Assembly (NCBI RefSeq): GCF_014648875.1
Contig: NZ_BMRY01000010.1
Coordinates: forward strand, 62,001-126,000
DNA: 64,000 nt
Origin: Streptomyces parvus
Lineage (GTDB): Bacteria; Actinomycetota; Actinomycetes; Streptomycetales; Streptomycetaceae
Reading direction: 5' to 3'
The notes under the pieces are model-generated. The model saw nothing but the letters and a program-made list of their open reading frames with translations, did no database searches and had not been told where the DNA came from. Positions 1 to 9,083 of the stretch are shown one piece after another. How positions within the stretch are numbered: the first letter of the stretch is position 1; every line of letters begins with the position of its first letter. A program made the translations under genes and the position numbers.

Positions 1-217
1 GGATGCCGACGGTGAAGCCGGGCGACAGGAACGCGTCGCCGTTGGACGGCTGCTCCAGGCCCGCCATGATCTTCAGCACCGTGGACTTGCCGGCGCCGTT
101 GGGGCCCACGACACCGATCTTCGCACCGGGCAGGAAGTTCAAGGTGACGTCATCAAGGATCACCTTGTCGCCGTGCGCCTTGCGCGTCTTGCGCATGGTG
201 TAGATGAACTCAGCCAA
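1..217 (-). CDS. ettA: Energy-dependent translational throttle protein EttA, ABC-F ATPase (5' part only)
   Basis: Reading leftward the protein begins MAEFIYTMRKTRKAHGDKV and continues through a Walker A loop (GPNGAGKST) at about residues 38-46, then runs off the window edge after about 72 residues. This N-terminus is characteristic of EttA, an ABC-F protein that binds the ribosomal E site and couples translation to the ATP/ADP ratio. It is cytoplasmic, with no membrane segment. The start is inferred to be TTG at 215-217 because family alignment begins there. No strong ribosome-binding site is visible upstream. Only the first ABC domain's start can be seen, so domain completeness cannot be judged. 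Confidence 0.9.
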   Translation of the reverse strand, partial: MAEFIYTMRKTRKAHGDKVILDDVTLNFLPGAKIGVVGPNGAGKSTVLKIMAGLEQPSNGDAFLSPGFTVGI

Positions 218-342
218 GAGAAACCGTCCGGCAGCAATAGAGGTGTGGGCAGATACACCCATCTTGCCTGACACCCGCCCCCGGAAGGAAACCCGTCCAC
301 CCACCGGCACCGGAACCCCGGTCACCACTTGTGGACGGGCGT

Positions 343-1839
343 TCACTCACCGTCGGCGTGCGGCTTCTTCCGGCGGAGGGCGAAGACCGCGCCGCCGCCC
401 ACGACGAGCAGGCCGATGGCGACGGCGGCGAGTTTCGGGGTGGCGCTGGAGCCCCCCGTGGCCGCGAGGTCGCCCTCCAGTCCCGACGAGGCGGAGCCGG
501 TCGTGGCCGGGACGGACCGCTCGGCGCTCCGCGTGCCGACGTCGTTGCCCGCGCCGCCCGCCTCCTCGCTCTCCCTCTCCAGGACACTGCCGCTGGTGGC
601 GCAGTCCAGCACCCCGGTGAAGGTGCGGCTGAACCCGGCGGGCCCGGTGATGGTGAAGTCGTACGCCTGGTCCTCGGCGACGGGGACGGTGACCGTGCTG
701 GTCTCCCCGGCGGCGACGGTGTGTTCCTCACCGGCCAGCTCGAAGGTGAACGGCTCGTCGCCCCGGTTGGCGGCCGTGACGTCCACCCCGCCCTTCGCGC
801 AGTTCTTCCGGGCGGTCACCGCCGGGGCGGCGCCGGTCTCGGCCCAGGTGGCGGTGGCCCGGGCGGAGACGGTGGACTCGCTGGAACCGGCCAGGATCTG
901 GGTCTGCGTGCGGCCCGTCCCCGCGAAGGCCCGGCCGACCGGCACCGAGGTGGTGGCCTGGACGGTCAGCGACGCGGTGCCGTCGGCGGTGTCCTTCGGC
1001 ACGGCGAAGTAGAGCCGGTCCCCGTCGGACGCCTTGGTGACCAGGGCGCCCTTCTTGTCGGTGACCCGGACGCCGCTGGCCGCCGCGTCCACCGGGGGCG
1101 ACACCGAGACCTGGCCCGCGGCGGTGCGGACGGTCACGGGACCGATCGGCTCCCCGGCCCGGCCGGAGACGGCGGCCGACTCCAGGGTCAGCGAGGCCCG
1201 CGGCTCCTTCTCCGGGCGCGCGCTGCGCTGGAGCCAGTCGGCGAGCTTCTCCGCCTGCTTGTCCGACGCGGTGACGTCGGCGTTGTCCGAGTAGCGCCAG
1301 ATGGCTACCTGGGTCCCGGCGGCGGCGGTCCGCTCCGTCAGCGGCCCGGTACCGGCCGCCTCGGCGAGCGCGGCCAGGTCGTCGACCTGAGGGTAGGAGT
1401 GCTGGAGGATCCAGCGGATCCTGCCCGCGTTCCGATTGGCGCCGAGCGAGGTCTCGGCCCAGGGGGTCTCCAGGTACTTCGCCTGGTCCTGGGTGGGGTT
1501 GTGGAGGTCGACGCAGTAGGTCTTGAGCTTGCCGCCGCCGTCCACGGTCATCTCGAACAGTCCGGCGGGCAGTTCCTGGGTCCGGGCCGGTGCGCCGTTC
1601 TCCCCCGCGATACGGAGCACGGCGCTGTCGAAGGTCTTCAGTCCGTCGAGCACGGCGGCCGCGCCGCCCTGGTGCCGACCGGTGTCGTCGGCGGCCGCCG
1701 CCGGTCCGGCGCCGACGAGCGCGGCAGCCGCGACGAGACCGGAGACCAGCAGCGCGGCGACCGGGCGGAGGATCCCGCGGCCGGGATCCGCTCCTGTCGT
1801 GCCGGACGACGCAGCGGACGCTGAAGGCGCAGAAAACAC
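343..1839 (-). CDS. Thioester-domain (TQXA) surface protein with LAXTG sortase signal
   Basis: 498 residues from a GTG preceded by GGAGGGG at 7-bp spacing; an upstream in-frame extension lacks such a site and was not used. A hydrophobic signal peptide lies at about residues 20-52. A TQXA-type thioester domain follows, with the Cys of TYCVD (about 109) and the Gln of TQVAIW (about 177) as the pair expected to form the internal Cys-Gln thioester. The middle holds repeated beta-rich, Ig-like sequence. The C-terminus has LAATG, a hydrophobic helix and an RRKK tail, the layout of a class E sortase substrate. The protein is therefore probably wall-anchored and able to attach covalently to a surface. 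No sortase gene lies nearby. Confidence 0.85.
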   Translation of the reverse strand: MFSAPSASAASSGTTGADPGRGILRPVAALLVSGLVAAAALVGAGPAAAADDTGRHQGGAAAVLDGLKTFDSAVLRIAGENGAPARTQELPAGLFEMTVDGGGKLKTYCVDLHNPTQDQAKYLETPWAETSLGANRNAGRIRWILQHSYPQVDDLAALAEAAGTGPLTERTAAAGTQVAIWRYSDNADVTASDKQAEKLADWLQRSARPEKEPRASLTLESAAVSGRAGEPIGPVTVRTAAGQVSVSPPVDAAASGVRVTDKKGALVTKASDGDRLYFAVPKDTADGTASLTVQATTSVPVGRAFAGTGRTQTQILAGSSESTVSARATATWAETGAAPAVTARKNCAKGGVDVTAANRGDEPFTFELAGEEHTVAAGETSTVTVPVAEDQAYDFTITGPAGFSRTFTGVLDCATSGSVLERESEEAGGAGNDVGTRSAERSVPATTGSASSGLEGDLAATGGSSATPKLAAVAIGLLVVGGGAVFALRRKKPHADGE

Positions 1840-1978
1840 AGAATTCCCCTCCGGGCGAGGCCCTCGCGCGTGGTGCGCGTGTGGGGAATGCCTCGCCAGC
1901 AGACCCAAGTGACCCGTGAGCACTGGGAATCCTAAAGAACGGGCGGAGGTGAGTCCCCCGTACCGCCCTTCGCCAACC

Positions 1979-1993
1979 ATTCCGAATCGGAAT
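1979..1993. promoter_or_regulatory. 15-bp palindrome upstream of the TQXA protein gene
   Basis: ATTCCGA-A-TCGGAAT is a perfect inverted repeat about 140 bp upstream of the TQXA gene start and about 45 bp beyond the end of the SSB gene. It could be an operator. No known box was recognised. Confidence 0.3.
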
Positions 1994-2037
1994 CGTTATC
2001 GCGGGATGGCCCCCGCGCACGTCGCCGAACAGCCTTT

Positions 2038-2499
2038 TCAGGACACTGCGGCCATTGCGCCGGCCTCTTCCCGCTCTTTCGACTGCGCCTCCGCGTCGCC
2101 GTCCGTGACACGCCCCGGACGCTCCGTCAGAACAGTTTCCATCCTGGGCGGCCGGCGGAACGCGGCCGTTCCCCGGCTCAGGTCGTGGCCGACTGCGACG
2201 GCCTCGACATCGACGAACGTCCTTCGCTGACCGGCCTTTTCTTCTTCGCGCACCTTCAACCGACCGTGCACGACCAGGGGTTCCCCGACCGAAACGGAAC
2301 CGGCGAGATTCGCGGCGAGCGTCCGCCAGGACCAGACGGTGTAGAAGCTGGTGCGGCCGTCGGCCCAGAGCTGTTTCTCGCGGTCCCAGCGGCGTGGAGT
2401 GACGGCGAAACGGAATCGCGCCATTCCTCCGGTGGCCGTCTCCCGGAAGTCCACCGCCGTCGCCGCGTTACCCACCAGGGTCACCAACGTCTCGTTCAT
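2038..2499 (-). CDS. ssb: Single-stranded DNA-binding protein paralogue without the acidic C-terminal tip
   Basis: 153 residues with an OB-fold SSB domain over about residues 1-110. It begins MNETLVTLVGNAATAVDF and includes an FRFAVTPRRWD segment and a TFVDVEAVAVGHDLSRG segment. The family binds ssDNA as an oligomer. The tail after residue 110 is short and ends AGAMAAVS, without the acidic DDDIPF-like tip that housekeeping SSBs use to recruit partners. This matches the shorter SsbB-type paralogue of Streptomyces, linked in that genus to sporulation-time chromosome segregation, rather than the essential SSB. The ATG follows a GGGCGGG purine run. The upstream DNA carries short CTTCCGCGT-type repeats at about 2515-2540. 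Confidence 0.85.
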   Translation of the reverse strand: MNETLVTLVGNAATAVDFRETATGGMARFRFAVTPRRWDREKQLWADGRTSFYTVWSWRTLAANLAGSVSVGEPLVVHGRLKVREEEKAGQRRTFVDVEAVAVGHDLSRGTAAFRRPPRMETVLTERPGRVTDGDAEAQSKEREEAGAMAAVS

Positions 2500-2641
2500 T
2501 TCCCGCCCCCGCTTTCCGCGTCTTCCGCGTCTTCCGCGTCATCCATGTGATGCCGCGTCACACCGCGCGTACCTCGTCGTACGGCGGTGTGTACGGACTC
2601 CATGGTGGGCGCCGGAAAGGAATCGCGTCGGGGCCTGTGGA

Positions 2642-4519
2642 CTACCGGCCGGTTGTGGAAAACTCCGTCACCGTCACGTACCGCTCGCGCACTTCCCGGT
2701 AGCGCACCAGCTCGGCCGCGACCGGGTCCAGGACCCTGGCCCGTCCGCAGCCGGCCGCCGCCTCGCGCAGCCGCCGCTCGGCGTCCTGCCCGTACCGTCT
2801 GGCGGGTCCCCGGATGGCCGCCGCGCAGGCCCACTCGACCAGCGGGCCGCCGACGACGCCGCCCAGCATGATGAGCGCGGGTGTGACGAGCCCCGGCTCC
2901 AGGACGCCGATGATCTGGCCGACGAGCCACAGGCCGCCGAAGATCTGGAGGAGCGTCATCGACGCCTGGGCCAGCACCGCGGCGGGCCACCACTTCGGCC
3001 GGGGCGGCTTGGGCGGCCGCCCCCCGAGCCGGTCGACCGTGCTCTTCCCCTTCCCCGTCTCCGTCCCGCCGCCCCGCTTGGCCGCGCCGGGCGCCCCGGC
3101 CTTGACCGCCAGCTCGTCCAGCGCCTCGGGCAGCCCCTGCGCCCCGGTGAACGCGGCCTCGCGCACCGCCTGCGCCCAGGGTCCGGGCAGCCCGTCGGCG
3201 GCGTCGTCCGCGACGATCCGCACCGCCTGCTCGACCCGCTGCCGGGCCGTCAGCTCCTCCTCGGGCGGGGTGAGCGCCTGGCCCAGCCGGTCGAGGCTGC
3301 CGGGCAGGCCCCGGTTCTCGTACCAGCGCCAGAGCCGCAGCCAGGGCGTCCCGCAGGCCCGGCTCGCGTTGCGGCGCCACTCCCGCTCGGCGGCCTGCCC
3401 GGCTGCCGCGGCTCCGACGGCCTCGGCCAGCCGGTCGGCGAACTCCTCGCGGGCCCGCTCGCCGAGACCGGGCCGCCCCTGGGCGACGTACACCGTGCGC
3501 AGCCGGGCCGCCGCCGCGTCGACGTCGGCGGAGAGGCGGCGGGTGGCGGCGGTGCGGTCCGAGACGAACCGGCCGATCATCTCGCGGAGTTCGGGGACCC
3601 CGTCGCCGGTGAGGGCGGACAGGGACATGACGGTGGCGCCGGGTTCGCCGTGCTCGCCGAGCGCGATGCCGTCCTCGTCGAGGAGGCGGCGGAGGTCGTC
3701 GAGGACGAGGTCGGCGGCCTCGCCGGGCAGCCGGTCGGTCTGGTTGAGGACGACGAAGGTGACCTCCGCGTGCCCGGCGAGCGGGCGCAGATAGCGTTCG
3801 TGGAGGGCGGCGTCGGCGTACTTCTCGGGGTCGACGACCCAGATGACCGCGTCGACCAGGGCCAGGACCCGGTCCACCTGGTCGCGGTGCTCGGTGGCCG
3901 CCGAGTCGTGGTCGGGGAGGTCGACCAGGACGAGGCCCTGGAGCGCCTCGTCGAAGGCGGCGGGTCCCGGGTGGGGCCTGCGCCGCAGCCGCCCGGGGAC
4001 GGCGAGGCGGTCCAGCAGTCCCGCCGCGCCGTCGGTCCAGCTGCACGCGATGGGCTGGGAGGTGGTGGGGCGGCGCAGCCCGGTGTCGGAGATCGGGGCC
4101 CCGGCGAGCGCGTTGAACAGGGTCGACTTCCCGCTGCCGGTGGCCCCCGCGACGGCAACGACCGTGTGCCGGGAGGAGAGGCGCTGCCTGGCCGCCGCCT
4201 CGTCCAGGACGCGGCCCGCCTCGGCGAGCGTGTCGCGGTCGAGCCGGGCGCGGGAGAGTCCGACGAGTTCGCGCAGGGCGTCGAGCCGGGCGGGCAGCGG
4301 TCCGTCGGCGGGGGCGTACGCCTCGACCTGCGGCTCCGCGTCGTCGTCGGCGGGCGCGAGGACGGGCACGGGCTCGTCGGCGTCGCGGGCCGCTGCCGCC
4401 GCCGCGCGCCGGGCGATGAGCCCGTCGTCCCAGCGCCCGTCCTTGGCCCCGTCCGGCTTTTCCCCGCTGTCGCCCTTGCTCTTGCCCTTGCCGTGGTCCT
4501 CGTCCGTGACGGCAGTCAT
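2642..4519 (-). CDS. YfjP-like dynamin-superfamily GTPase
   Basis: 625 residues. A Lys/Asp-rich disordered N-terminus is followed by a GTPase domain: G1 GATGSGKSTLFNAL, G3 DLPDHDS and G4 NQTD. A helical middle follows, then two hydrophobic segments near residues 515-570 (around LLQIFGGLWLVGQIIGVL). Such proteins are membrane-associated GTPases of unknown cellular role, often mislabelled as ABC transporters. The ATG at 4517-4519 overlaps the upstream GTPase gene's TGA (ATGA), with GGAGAGG 8 bp upstream; a GTG nine bases earlier abuts that site too closely. It forms a translationally coupled pair with its neighbour. Confidence 0.85.
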   Translation of the reverse strand: MTAVTDEDHGKGKSKGDSGEKPDGAKDGRWDDGLIARRAAAAAARDADEPVPVLAPADDDAEPQVEAYAPADGPLPARLDALRELVGLSRARLDRDTLAEAGRVLDEAAARQRLSSRHTVVAVAGATGSGKSTLFNALAGAPISDTGLRRPTTSQPIACSWTDGAAGLLDRLAVPGRLRRRPHPGPAAFDEALQGLVLVDLPDHDSAATEHRDQVDRVLALVDAVIWVVDPEKYADAALHERYLRPLAGHAEVTFVVLNQTDRLPGEAADLVLDDLRRLLDEDGIALGEHGEPGATVMSLSALTGDGVPELREMIGRFVSDRTAATRRLSADVDAAAARLRTVYVAQGRPGLGERAREEFADRLAEAVGAAAAGQAAEREWRRNASRACGTPWLRLWRWYENRGLPGSLDRLGQALTPPEEELTARQRVEQAVRIVADDAADGLPGPWAQAVREAAFTGAQGLPEALDELAVKAGAPGAAKRGGGTETGKGKSTVDRLGGRPPKPPRPKWWPAAVLAQASMTLLQIFGGLWLVGQIIGVLEPGLVTPALIMLGGVVGGPLVEWACAAAIRGPARRYGQDAERRLREAAAGCGRARVLDPVAAELVRYREVRERYVTVTEFSTTGR

Positions 4520-6159
4520 CGCTGCCACCTCTCCTTCTGCAGTACGGAAAGCGCGGCGATCAGTTCGGCCTGGGGTTCGGGGGCGACGTCGAGCGCGTCG
4601 AGCGGGGCGAGGCGGCGTTCGCGTTCGCCGGCGAGGACCTGGTCGAGAGTGGTCGTCAGCAGCTCGCCGCCCTTGTCACGGAGGCGCAGCGCGCCCTGGG
4701 CGCCGATGCGTTCGGCGAGCTGCTCCCCCGCCGCACGGGCGCGCCGCCCGCCGAGCAGGGCTGCCGCGAGGAGGGCTGCGACGTTCTCGGGGGCGGGCGC
4801 CACGCTGCGGTCGAGCTGGCGCACCTCTTCCTCGGCCAGCTCCTCCAGGACCCGGCGCCACCGGCGTACGGCGACGGCGATCCGTCCTTCGACGTCCTCG
4901 GCGGGGCCCCAGCCCCCGGCCTCGCGCCCGGCGTCCTCGAAGCGGAACAGGGCCCCGGCGGGCTCGCGGCGCCAGTGGGTGCGGATCTGTTCGTCGGCGG
5001 CGGAGACCGAGCACTGGAGCAGGGCCACCAGGCTGTCGACGAGGGCTTCGAGGAGTTCCTCGGGCGAGCTGTAGAGGGGGTGGCCGCGCCACCGGGTCCG
5101 CGCGTCCCCGGAGAGCACCGCCCCGTTCTTCAGCCGGCGGCGGATCCGGGTCGCTTCCTTGCCGTACGCCTCGTCGACCGCCCCGGTGAGCCGTACGGAC
5201 GCGGCGTACTGGGCGGCGACGGCGGAGGCCAGGGCGGGCATCCGTACGTTGAGCGACTCGATGACGCCGGAGGCGGTACGTCCCACCGCCTGCTGCCGGG
5301 CGGCGGGGTCCTGGGCCCGGTGGGCGAGCCAGGCGCGCAGCGGGGCGACGGCGCTGGTGGGGAGCAGTCCGCTGCCGCCGCCGGTGGACTCGGGCAGTTC
5401 GGGGATGGTGAAGCGGGGTACGTCCCCGAGTCCGGCCCGGGTCAGCAGGGCGGCGTACTGCCGGGAGACCTCGGCGATCACCTGGTGGGGCACCCGGTCG
5501 AGGACGGTGACGAGGGCGGCGTCGTACTCCTTCGCGGTACGCAGCAGGTGCCAGGGGACGGCGTCGGCGTAGCGGGAGGCGGTGGTGACCATGACCCAGA
5601 CGTCGGCGGCGCAGATGAGTTCGGCGGCGAGGACGCGGTTGCGGACGACGAGCGAGTCGATGTCGGGGGCGTCCAGGAGCGCGAGCCCACGGGGCAGGCT
5701 GACGGCGGTCTCCACCCGCAGGGCGGCATCGCCGTCCTCTCCGCGTGCCGCGAGATCGTCGAGCCCGTCGGGGTCGGGGGCCTGGCCCGGCGGCAGCCAG
5801 ATCCGGGTGAGCTGCGGCAGGACCCGTACGTCCGCGAACCAGTGGTGGTCGTCCGGGTGGCAGACCAGCACCGGGGTCCGGGTGGTGGGCCGCAGCACTC
5901 CGGCCTCGCTGACCCGGCACCCCACCAGGGAGTTGACCAGGGTGGACTTCCCGGCCCCGGTGGATCCGCCGATCACGGCGAGCAGCGGCGCCTCGGGGTC
6001 CTTGAGGCGCGGCAGGAGGTAGTCGTCGAGCTGGGCGAGGAGTTCGGCCCTGGTCTGCCGGGCGCGTTCGGCCCCCGGCAGGGGCAGTGGGAGACGCACG
6101 GCGGCGACACGGTCGCGCAGGGCGGAAAGTGCGTCGATGAGCTGAGGCCGTACGTCCAT
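4516..6159 (-). CDS. Dynamin-family GTPase, partner of the downstream GTPase
   Basis: 547 residues from the ATG at 6157-6159. The P-loop is GGSTGAGKSTLVNSLVG near residues 65-80, followed by RPTTRTPVLVCHPDD and a G3-like LLDAPDIDS. The rest is mainly helical, with no obvious transmembrane helix. Paired GTPases of this type are conserved side by side in Streptomyces and resemble bacterial dynamin-like pairs, which suggests a hetero-oligomer with the membrane-associated partner encoded next. The start is the least certain part: no strong Shine-Dalgarno precedes ATG 6159, and GTG codons two and three positions earlier are possible. The stop overlaps the next start by 4 bp. Confidence 0.85.
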   Translation of the reverse strand: MDVRPQLIDALSALRDRVAAVRLPLPLPGAERARQTRAELLAQLDDYLLPRLKDPEAPLLAVIGGSTGAGKSTLVNSLVGCRVSEAGVLRPTTRTPVLVCHPDDHHWFADVRVLPQLTRIWLPPGQAPDPDGLDDLAARGEDGDAALRVETAVSLPRGLALLDAPDIDSLVVRNRVLAAELICAADVWVMVTTASRYADAVPWHLLRTAKEYDAALVTVLDRVPHQVIAEVSRQYAALLTRAGLGDVPRFTIPELPESTGGGSGLLPTSAVAPLRAWLAHRAQDPAARQQAVGRTASGVIESLNVRMPALASAVAAQYAASVRLTGAVDEAYGKEATRIRRRLKNGAVLSGDARTRWRGHPLYSSPEELLEALVDSLVALLQCSVSAADEQIRTHWRREPAGALFRFEDAGREAGGWGPAEDVEGRIAVAVRRWRRVLEELAEEEVRQLDRSVAPAPENVAALLAAALLGGRRARAAGEQLAERIGAQGALRLRDKGGELLTTTLDQVLAGERERRLAPLDALDVAPEPQAELIAALSVLQKERWQR

Positions 6160-6465
6160 GGTCACCACATGCGAAGAATGCCCAATTTTGGAGCCTTTTT
6201 GAAGCGTATAGACCCCTCTGCGCGGCGGTTCCACCCTCTGGACAGAGTCAGGACAGAGGGGACGAGTGGGGCAGGGGCATAACGAGTGCACAACACCCGG
6301 CGCGCAGCGGGCGAAAAGCGCTGCGGGAATCGCACCTACCTGCGATTATCGGTTCGCTTCACTGAACCTCCACATCGTGCCACGCAGGTGAAGCAACCGG
6401 GTCCAGGGGATCGGAGCCCTATCCTTGTCCCGGCACGGCCACGGAACCACCGATCAGGACTCCCG
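6160..6465. other. Intergenic region between GTPase genes and tRNA-Arg
   Basis: About 306 bp with no gene recognised. It must hold the divergent promoters for the GTPase pair (minus) and tRNA-Arg (plus). A candidate -10-like TATAGA lies near 6208-6213 and an AT-richer run lies at 6180-6215, but no complete promoter can be assigned. Confidence 0.4.
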
Positions 6466-6541
6466 GCCCCCGTAGCTCAGTGGATAGAGCAGGCGCCTTC
6501 TAAGCGCTTGGCCGCAGGTTCGAGTCCTGCCGGGGGCGCCA
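6466..6541 (+). tRNA. tRNA-Arg (anticodon UCU) with encoded CCA
   Basis: The cloverleaf folds completely: acceptor GCCCCCG/CGGGGGC, D-arm GCTC-AGTGGATA-GAGC, anticodon stem GGCGC/GCGCT around loop CTTCTAA (anticodon TCT), a five-base variable region and T-arm GCAGG-TTCGAGT-CCTGC. The discriminator G is at 6538 and CCA at 6539-6541. The 3' half from 6495 is the integration site of the downstream island and is duplicated at 24504. At the distal copy the corresponding bases read CAC rather than CCA, so the CCA at this end appears to come from the element. Confidence 0.95.
6495..6539 (+). repeat. attL: 45-bp direct repeat within tRNA-Arg
   Basis: Identical over 45 bases to 24504-24548. The identity starts inside the anticodon stem, covers the anticodon loop, variable region, T-arm and 3' acceptor strand, and ends one base past the discriminator. 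It was defined by direct comparison: bases at 6494/24503 (C/T) and 6540/24549 (C/A) differ. Confidence 0.93.
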
Positions 6542-6774
6542 ACATTTCGCAGGTCAGCGACCTGCGGAGCCCTTCATGGGATCACCCGAGCAGTGGCTGC
6601 ACGTCTCCCGGGAGGGCGTTTGTCCGTGTTTGCAGGGCGAGTGCCTTTCACTGGGCCCCCTGGCCCGGAGCGTTCGCATGGGCTCCGTTTCCCGCGTTTT
6701 CCCTGGTCAAAGCCCGTGGTCAAGATATTACGAGGCCGACGCATCCGACTGACACCGGCCGCCTACGGGTATTC

Positions 6775-6792
6775 ATCCCACATGCGTCCCAC
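6775..6792 (+). repeat. 18-bp direct repeat near attL, candidate integrase arm site
   Basis: ATCCCACATGCGTCCCAC occurs here and again at 24414-24431 in the same orientation. It contains two TCCCAC hexamers offset by 11 bp, about one helical turn. In the circular form the two copies would flank the att core at about 235 and 72 bp. That is the arrangement expected of arm-type integrase sites, though no binding is shown. Confidence 0.5.
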
Positions 6793-7016
6793 GCCAGACG
6801 CCCCTCTGTCGGAGCCACGCCCCCTTCAACGCGGAGAAAAGCGCAGGTCACCGAGGCCCTCGAAGGCGTCCTTGAACGGACAGGGCAGGCGCTGCACGGA
6901 CGCCTGCTCCATACCAGCGCGTCAGGACGGGCCACTTGGCCGACTGGTTGCTCCGGCCCCACCCCGGCCGAGAGCGGCGAGTGTGAACTCCCTCTCGTCA
7001 AGCGGCGAAACTGCGG

Positions 7017-7470
7017 CGCTCACTGACGAGCGCGTGGACGTGCCCGCGGCCGTCACAGCTCTGGTCGACTTCCTGGAAACGGACGGGATCCTCGACCCCA
7101 GGTCCGACAGCCCGCAGGCGCCGTACAAGGTCGCCGCCGCAGAGCGTGCCGGGTGGCGCCAGGACATGTTCGACCCCCGGTTCATGGGCACGGCCAAGTT
7201 CGTCATGCTGTCGGCCGCCGCCCAAAGCGTCGACGTACGGGAGGAAGAGGCGCTGGACGTCTCCTCACTCGGTCCGCGACGGCCGGGGCGGTCTCGACGA
7301 GGATCAGTTCTCGCAGATCGCCCAGCGGCAGCGGATGGAGGAAGTGTTCGGCGCGGCCGATACCTTCGCCAGGGCCGGCAGCCTGCTGCGAGAGCGCACT
7401 CCCGCCATCGCCCCCGTCACCCTCGCGCCGCTCGAGGAACTTCGGGAGCAGGCGGACGGTTCGGTACTGC
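7017..7470 (+). pseudogene. Decayed, frameshifted gene remnant inside attL
   Basis: Two protein-like stretches sit in different frames. At about 7017-7262 one frame reads LTDERVDVPAAVTALVDFL and continues through FDPRFMGTAKFVMLSAAAQS. From about 7265 to 7470 another frame reads GGLDEDQFSQIAQRQRMEEV and continues through TFARAGSLLRERTPAIAPVT. Together they look like one soluble helical protein broken by a frameshift near 7255-7275. No clear start or ribosome-binding site precedes it. The family was not recognised. It could be a remnant from an earlier insertion at this tRNA. Confidence 0.45.
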
Positions 7471-7682
7471 GCGGACTAGATGGTGTGAGCTTCCCGAAGT
7501 GCCCGAGTTCCCAAACGTCTGCGGATCGCCGAGGCGACCCGGTTATGCGCACCGGCTACCTCCACCTGGCGGACGACCAGCCGGCCCAGACCGCCACGTC
7601 ATGGAAGCCCATGGCAGTGACCGGCCAGCCCACAATCGTCCTCCCCGAGATCGGGCCACATGCCGGATCCGTGTCGCCGTTC

Positions 7683-9083
7683 TTAAGGACACGCCACGCC
7701 GGACTGTCGGGCGTCCGTCTCTACACAGGGCAGCGCTTGCGCGGCCTCGACGCGGTGGAGGACGTCTTGGGCCTGCCCGGAGACGCACTGTGTGTACGCC
7801 GCGAACAGCATCGCGACGCTGGTACCGCCCCACTCGGCCACCTGAGCCGGCGGCACCCCGTTGTTCAGCCACACCGTCAAGCAGGTATCACGCAGGTCGG
7901 CCACCCGCCGCCCGGCCGAAGAGTGGTACTCGGATGTGGACAGCACCGCTGCACGCGCTTTGCCCCACACCCTGCGGTAGACCGATCCAGCCAGGGGCCC
8001 GCCCCGCTCACCCGCGAACAGCAAATCCCCACGAGCCAGGCTGTCGACCTCGATCAGGTCACGAAGGATCTCCACCAGCTCAGGATGCAGCGGCACCACG
8101 CGAGTCTCACCCTCAGGCCGCCCCTTGAGACACCGGCTCTCGCGCACCTCACCGTCATCGGACCAGCGAGAGCCGACCTCAGGCGTCGCGGCACGCACCC
8201 GCACCTCACCCCAGCACCGTTCCGGCAGCACCACTTCGCCCACCCGTAAGGCCCGCGCCTCCTCCGGACGCAGACCCGCGTAATAAAGCGTCGCGAAGAA
8301 CGCCCGATAACAGCGGCCCATCCGCACCCGACGCCCGACCCACTCCAGCAGGACTGCCGCCTGAACGCCGTTGAGCAAGCGGCGCGGGTCCACCTGCTTG
8401 GTCACCCGTGGAAGGTTGTTAAGCCCTTTGGGCAGTGGATTGGCCGACAGGATGCTCCGCCGCACCGCGTACTCCATCGCCACATTCAGAACTCGGCGGT
8501 GCCGCATCCTCGACGAGGCCGCCGCGACGGAGTCGTCAAGACGGTGGTACAGCGCCCGCAGCACATCGTCCACCACCTCCGGGTCCTCCCAGACCTCCAT
8601 GACCGGCGACTGACGCCTGATCCAGCCCAGCACGGCAGCAATATCGTCCGGCGCGGAAGTACGGCACCGCGTGTTGAAGGCCCACTGGAACAGCGCTGTC
8701 CGCACTTGCTGCCCCCTGACCCCACGAGGCAGCCTGCCGAGCAGCGCCTCCGTGGTGATCATCAATACTCGAGCGGTGTTCCGACGCGTGTTCCCCGAGG
8801 ACTGCGACCAACGGGAATCCACGAAATGTACGGCGAAGTCGTACCAGTTCACCGACGAGGCCGACACGCCGCGCCTGACCGGCAAACCGGTGACCACACC
8901 GAACGGCACACCCTGGTGCACCGCATGCAGCAGCTCCGCTCGAAAACCGTCCGCCAGCGCATACGTCTGGAACGTCCTGCCGCGCCTGCGCCCGGCCACC
9001 GACCAGCGCACTCCGAAAGAAGCCCGCTGCTGCCCCTGCCGACTCTCGATCTGCCACACCCTGACGTCATAGGACGTATCCAC
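7683..9083 (-). CDS. int: Site-specific tyrosine recombinase (island integrase)
   Basis: 466 residues from GTG 9083, which follows a strong GGGAGGTG site. Residues about 90-250 form the core-binding region. The catalytic half contains YYAGLRPEEARAL (Arg272), a Lys in SRCLKGRPEGE, VADLRDTCLTVWLNNGV (Arg398), the GGTS that replaces the usual GH, and the nucleophile Tyr430 in AAYTQC. This pattern is typical of actinobacterial integrases that insert elements into tRNA genes. The gene lies 1.1 kb from attL and points toward it. No excisionase-like small HTH gene was found upstream, so excision may be weak or lost. Confidence 0.88.
   Translation of the reverse strand: MDTSYDVRVWQIESRQGQQRASFGVRWSVAGRRRGRTFQTYALADGFRAELLHAVHQGVPFGVVTGLPVRRGVSASSVNWYDFAVHFVDSRWSQSSGNTRRNTARVLMITTEALLGRLPRGVRGQQVRTALFQWAFNTRCRTSAPDDIAAVLGWIRRQSPVMEVWEDPEVVDDVLRALYHRLDDSVAAASSRMRHRRVLNVAMEYAVRRSILSANPLPKGLNNLPRVTKQVDPRRLLNGVQAAVLLEWVGRRVRMGRCYRAFFATLYYAGLRPEEARALRVGEVVLPERCWGEVRVRAATPEVGSRWSDDGEVRESRCLKGRPEGETRVVPLHPELVEILRDLIEVDSLARGDLLFAGERGGPLAGSVYRRVWGKARAAVLSTSEYHSSAGRRVADLRDTCLTVWLNNGVPPAQVAEWGGTSVAMLFAAYTQCVSGQAQDVLHRVEAAQALPCVETDARQSGVACP

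Noticed and set aside
2351..5074. A 907-codon plus-strand frame opposite the GTPase genes
   Set aside because: Antisense to two clear GTPases, Gly/Arg/Asp-rich and without any recognisable motif.
6286..7026. Open frame running through tRNA-Arg
   Set aside because: It would translate the tRNA gene; there is no ribosome-binding site or domain.
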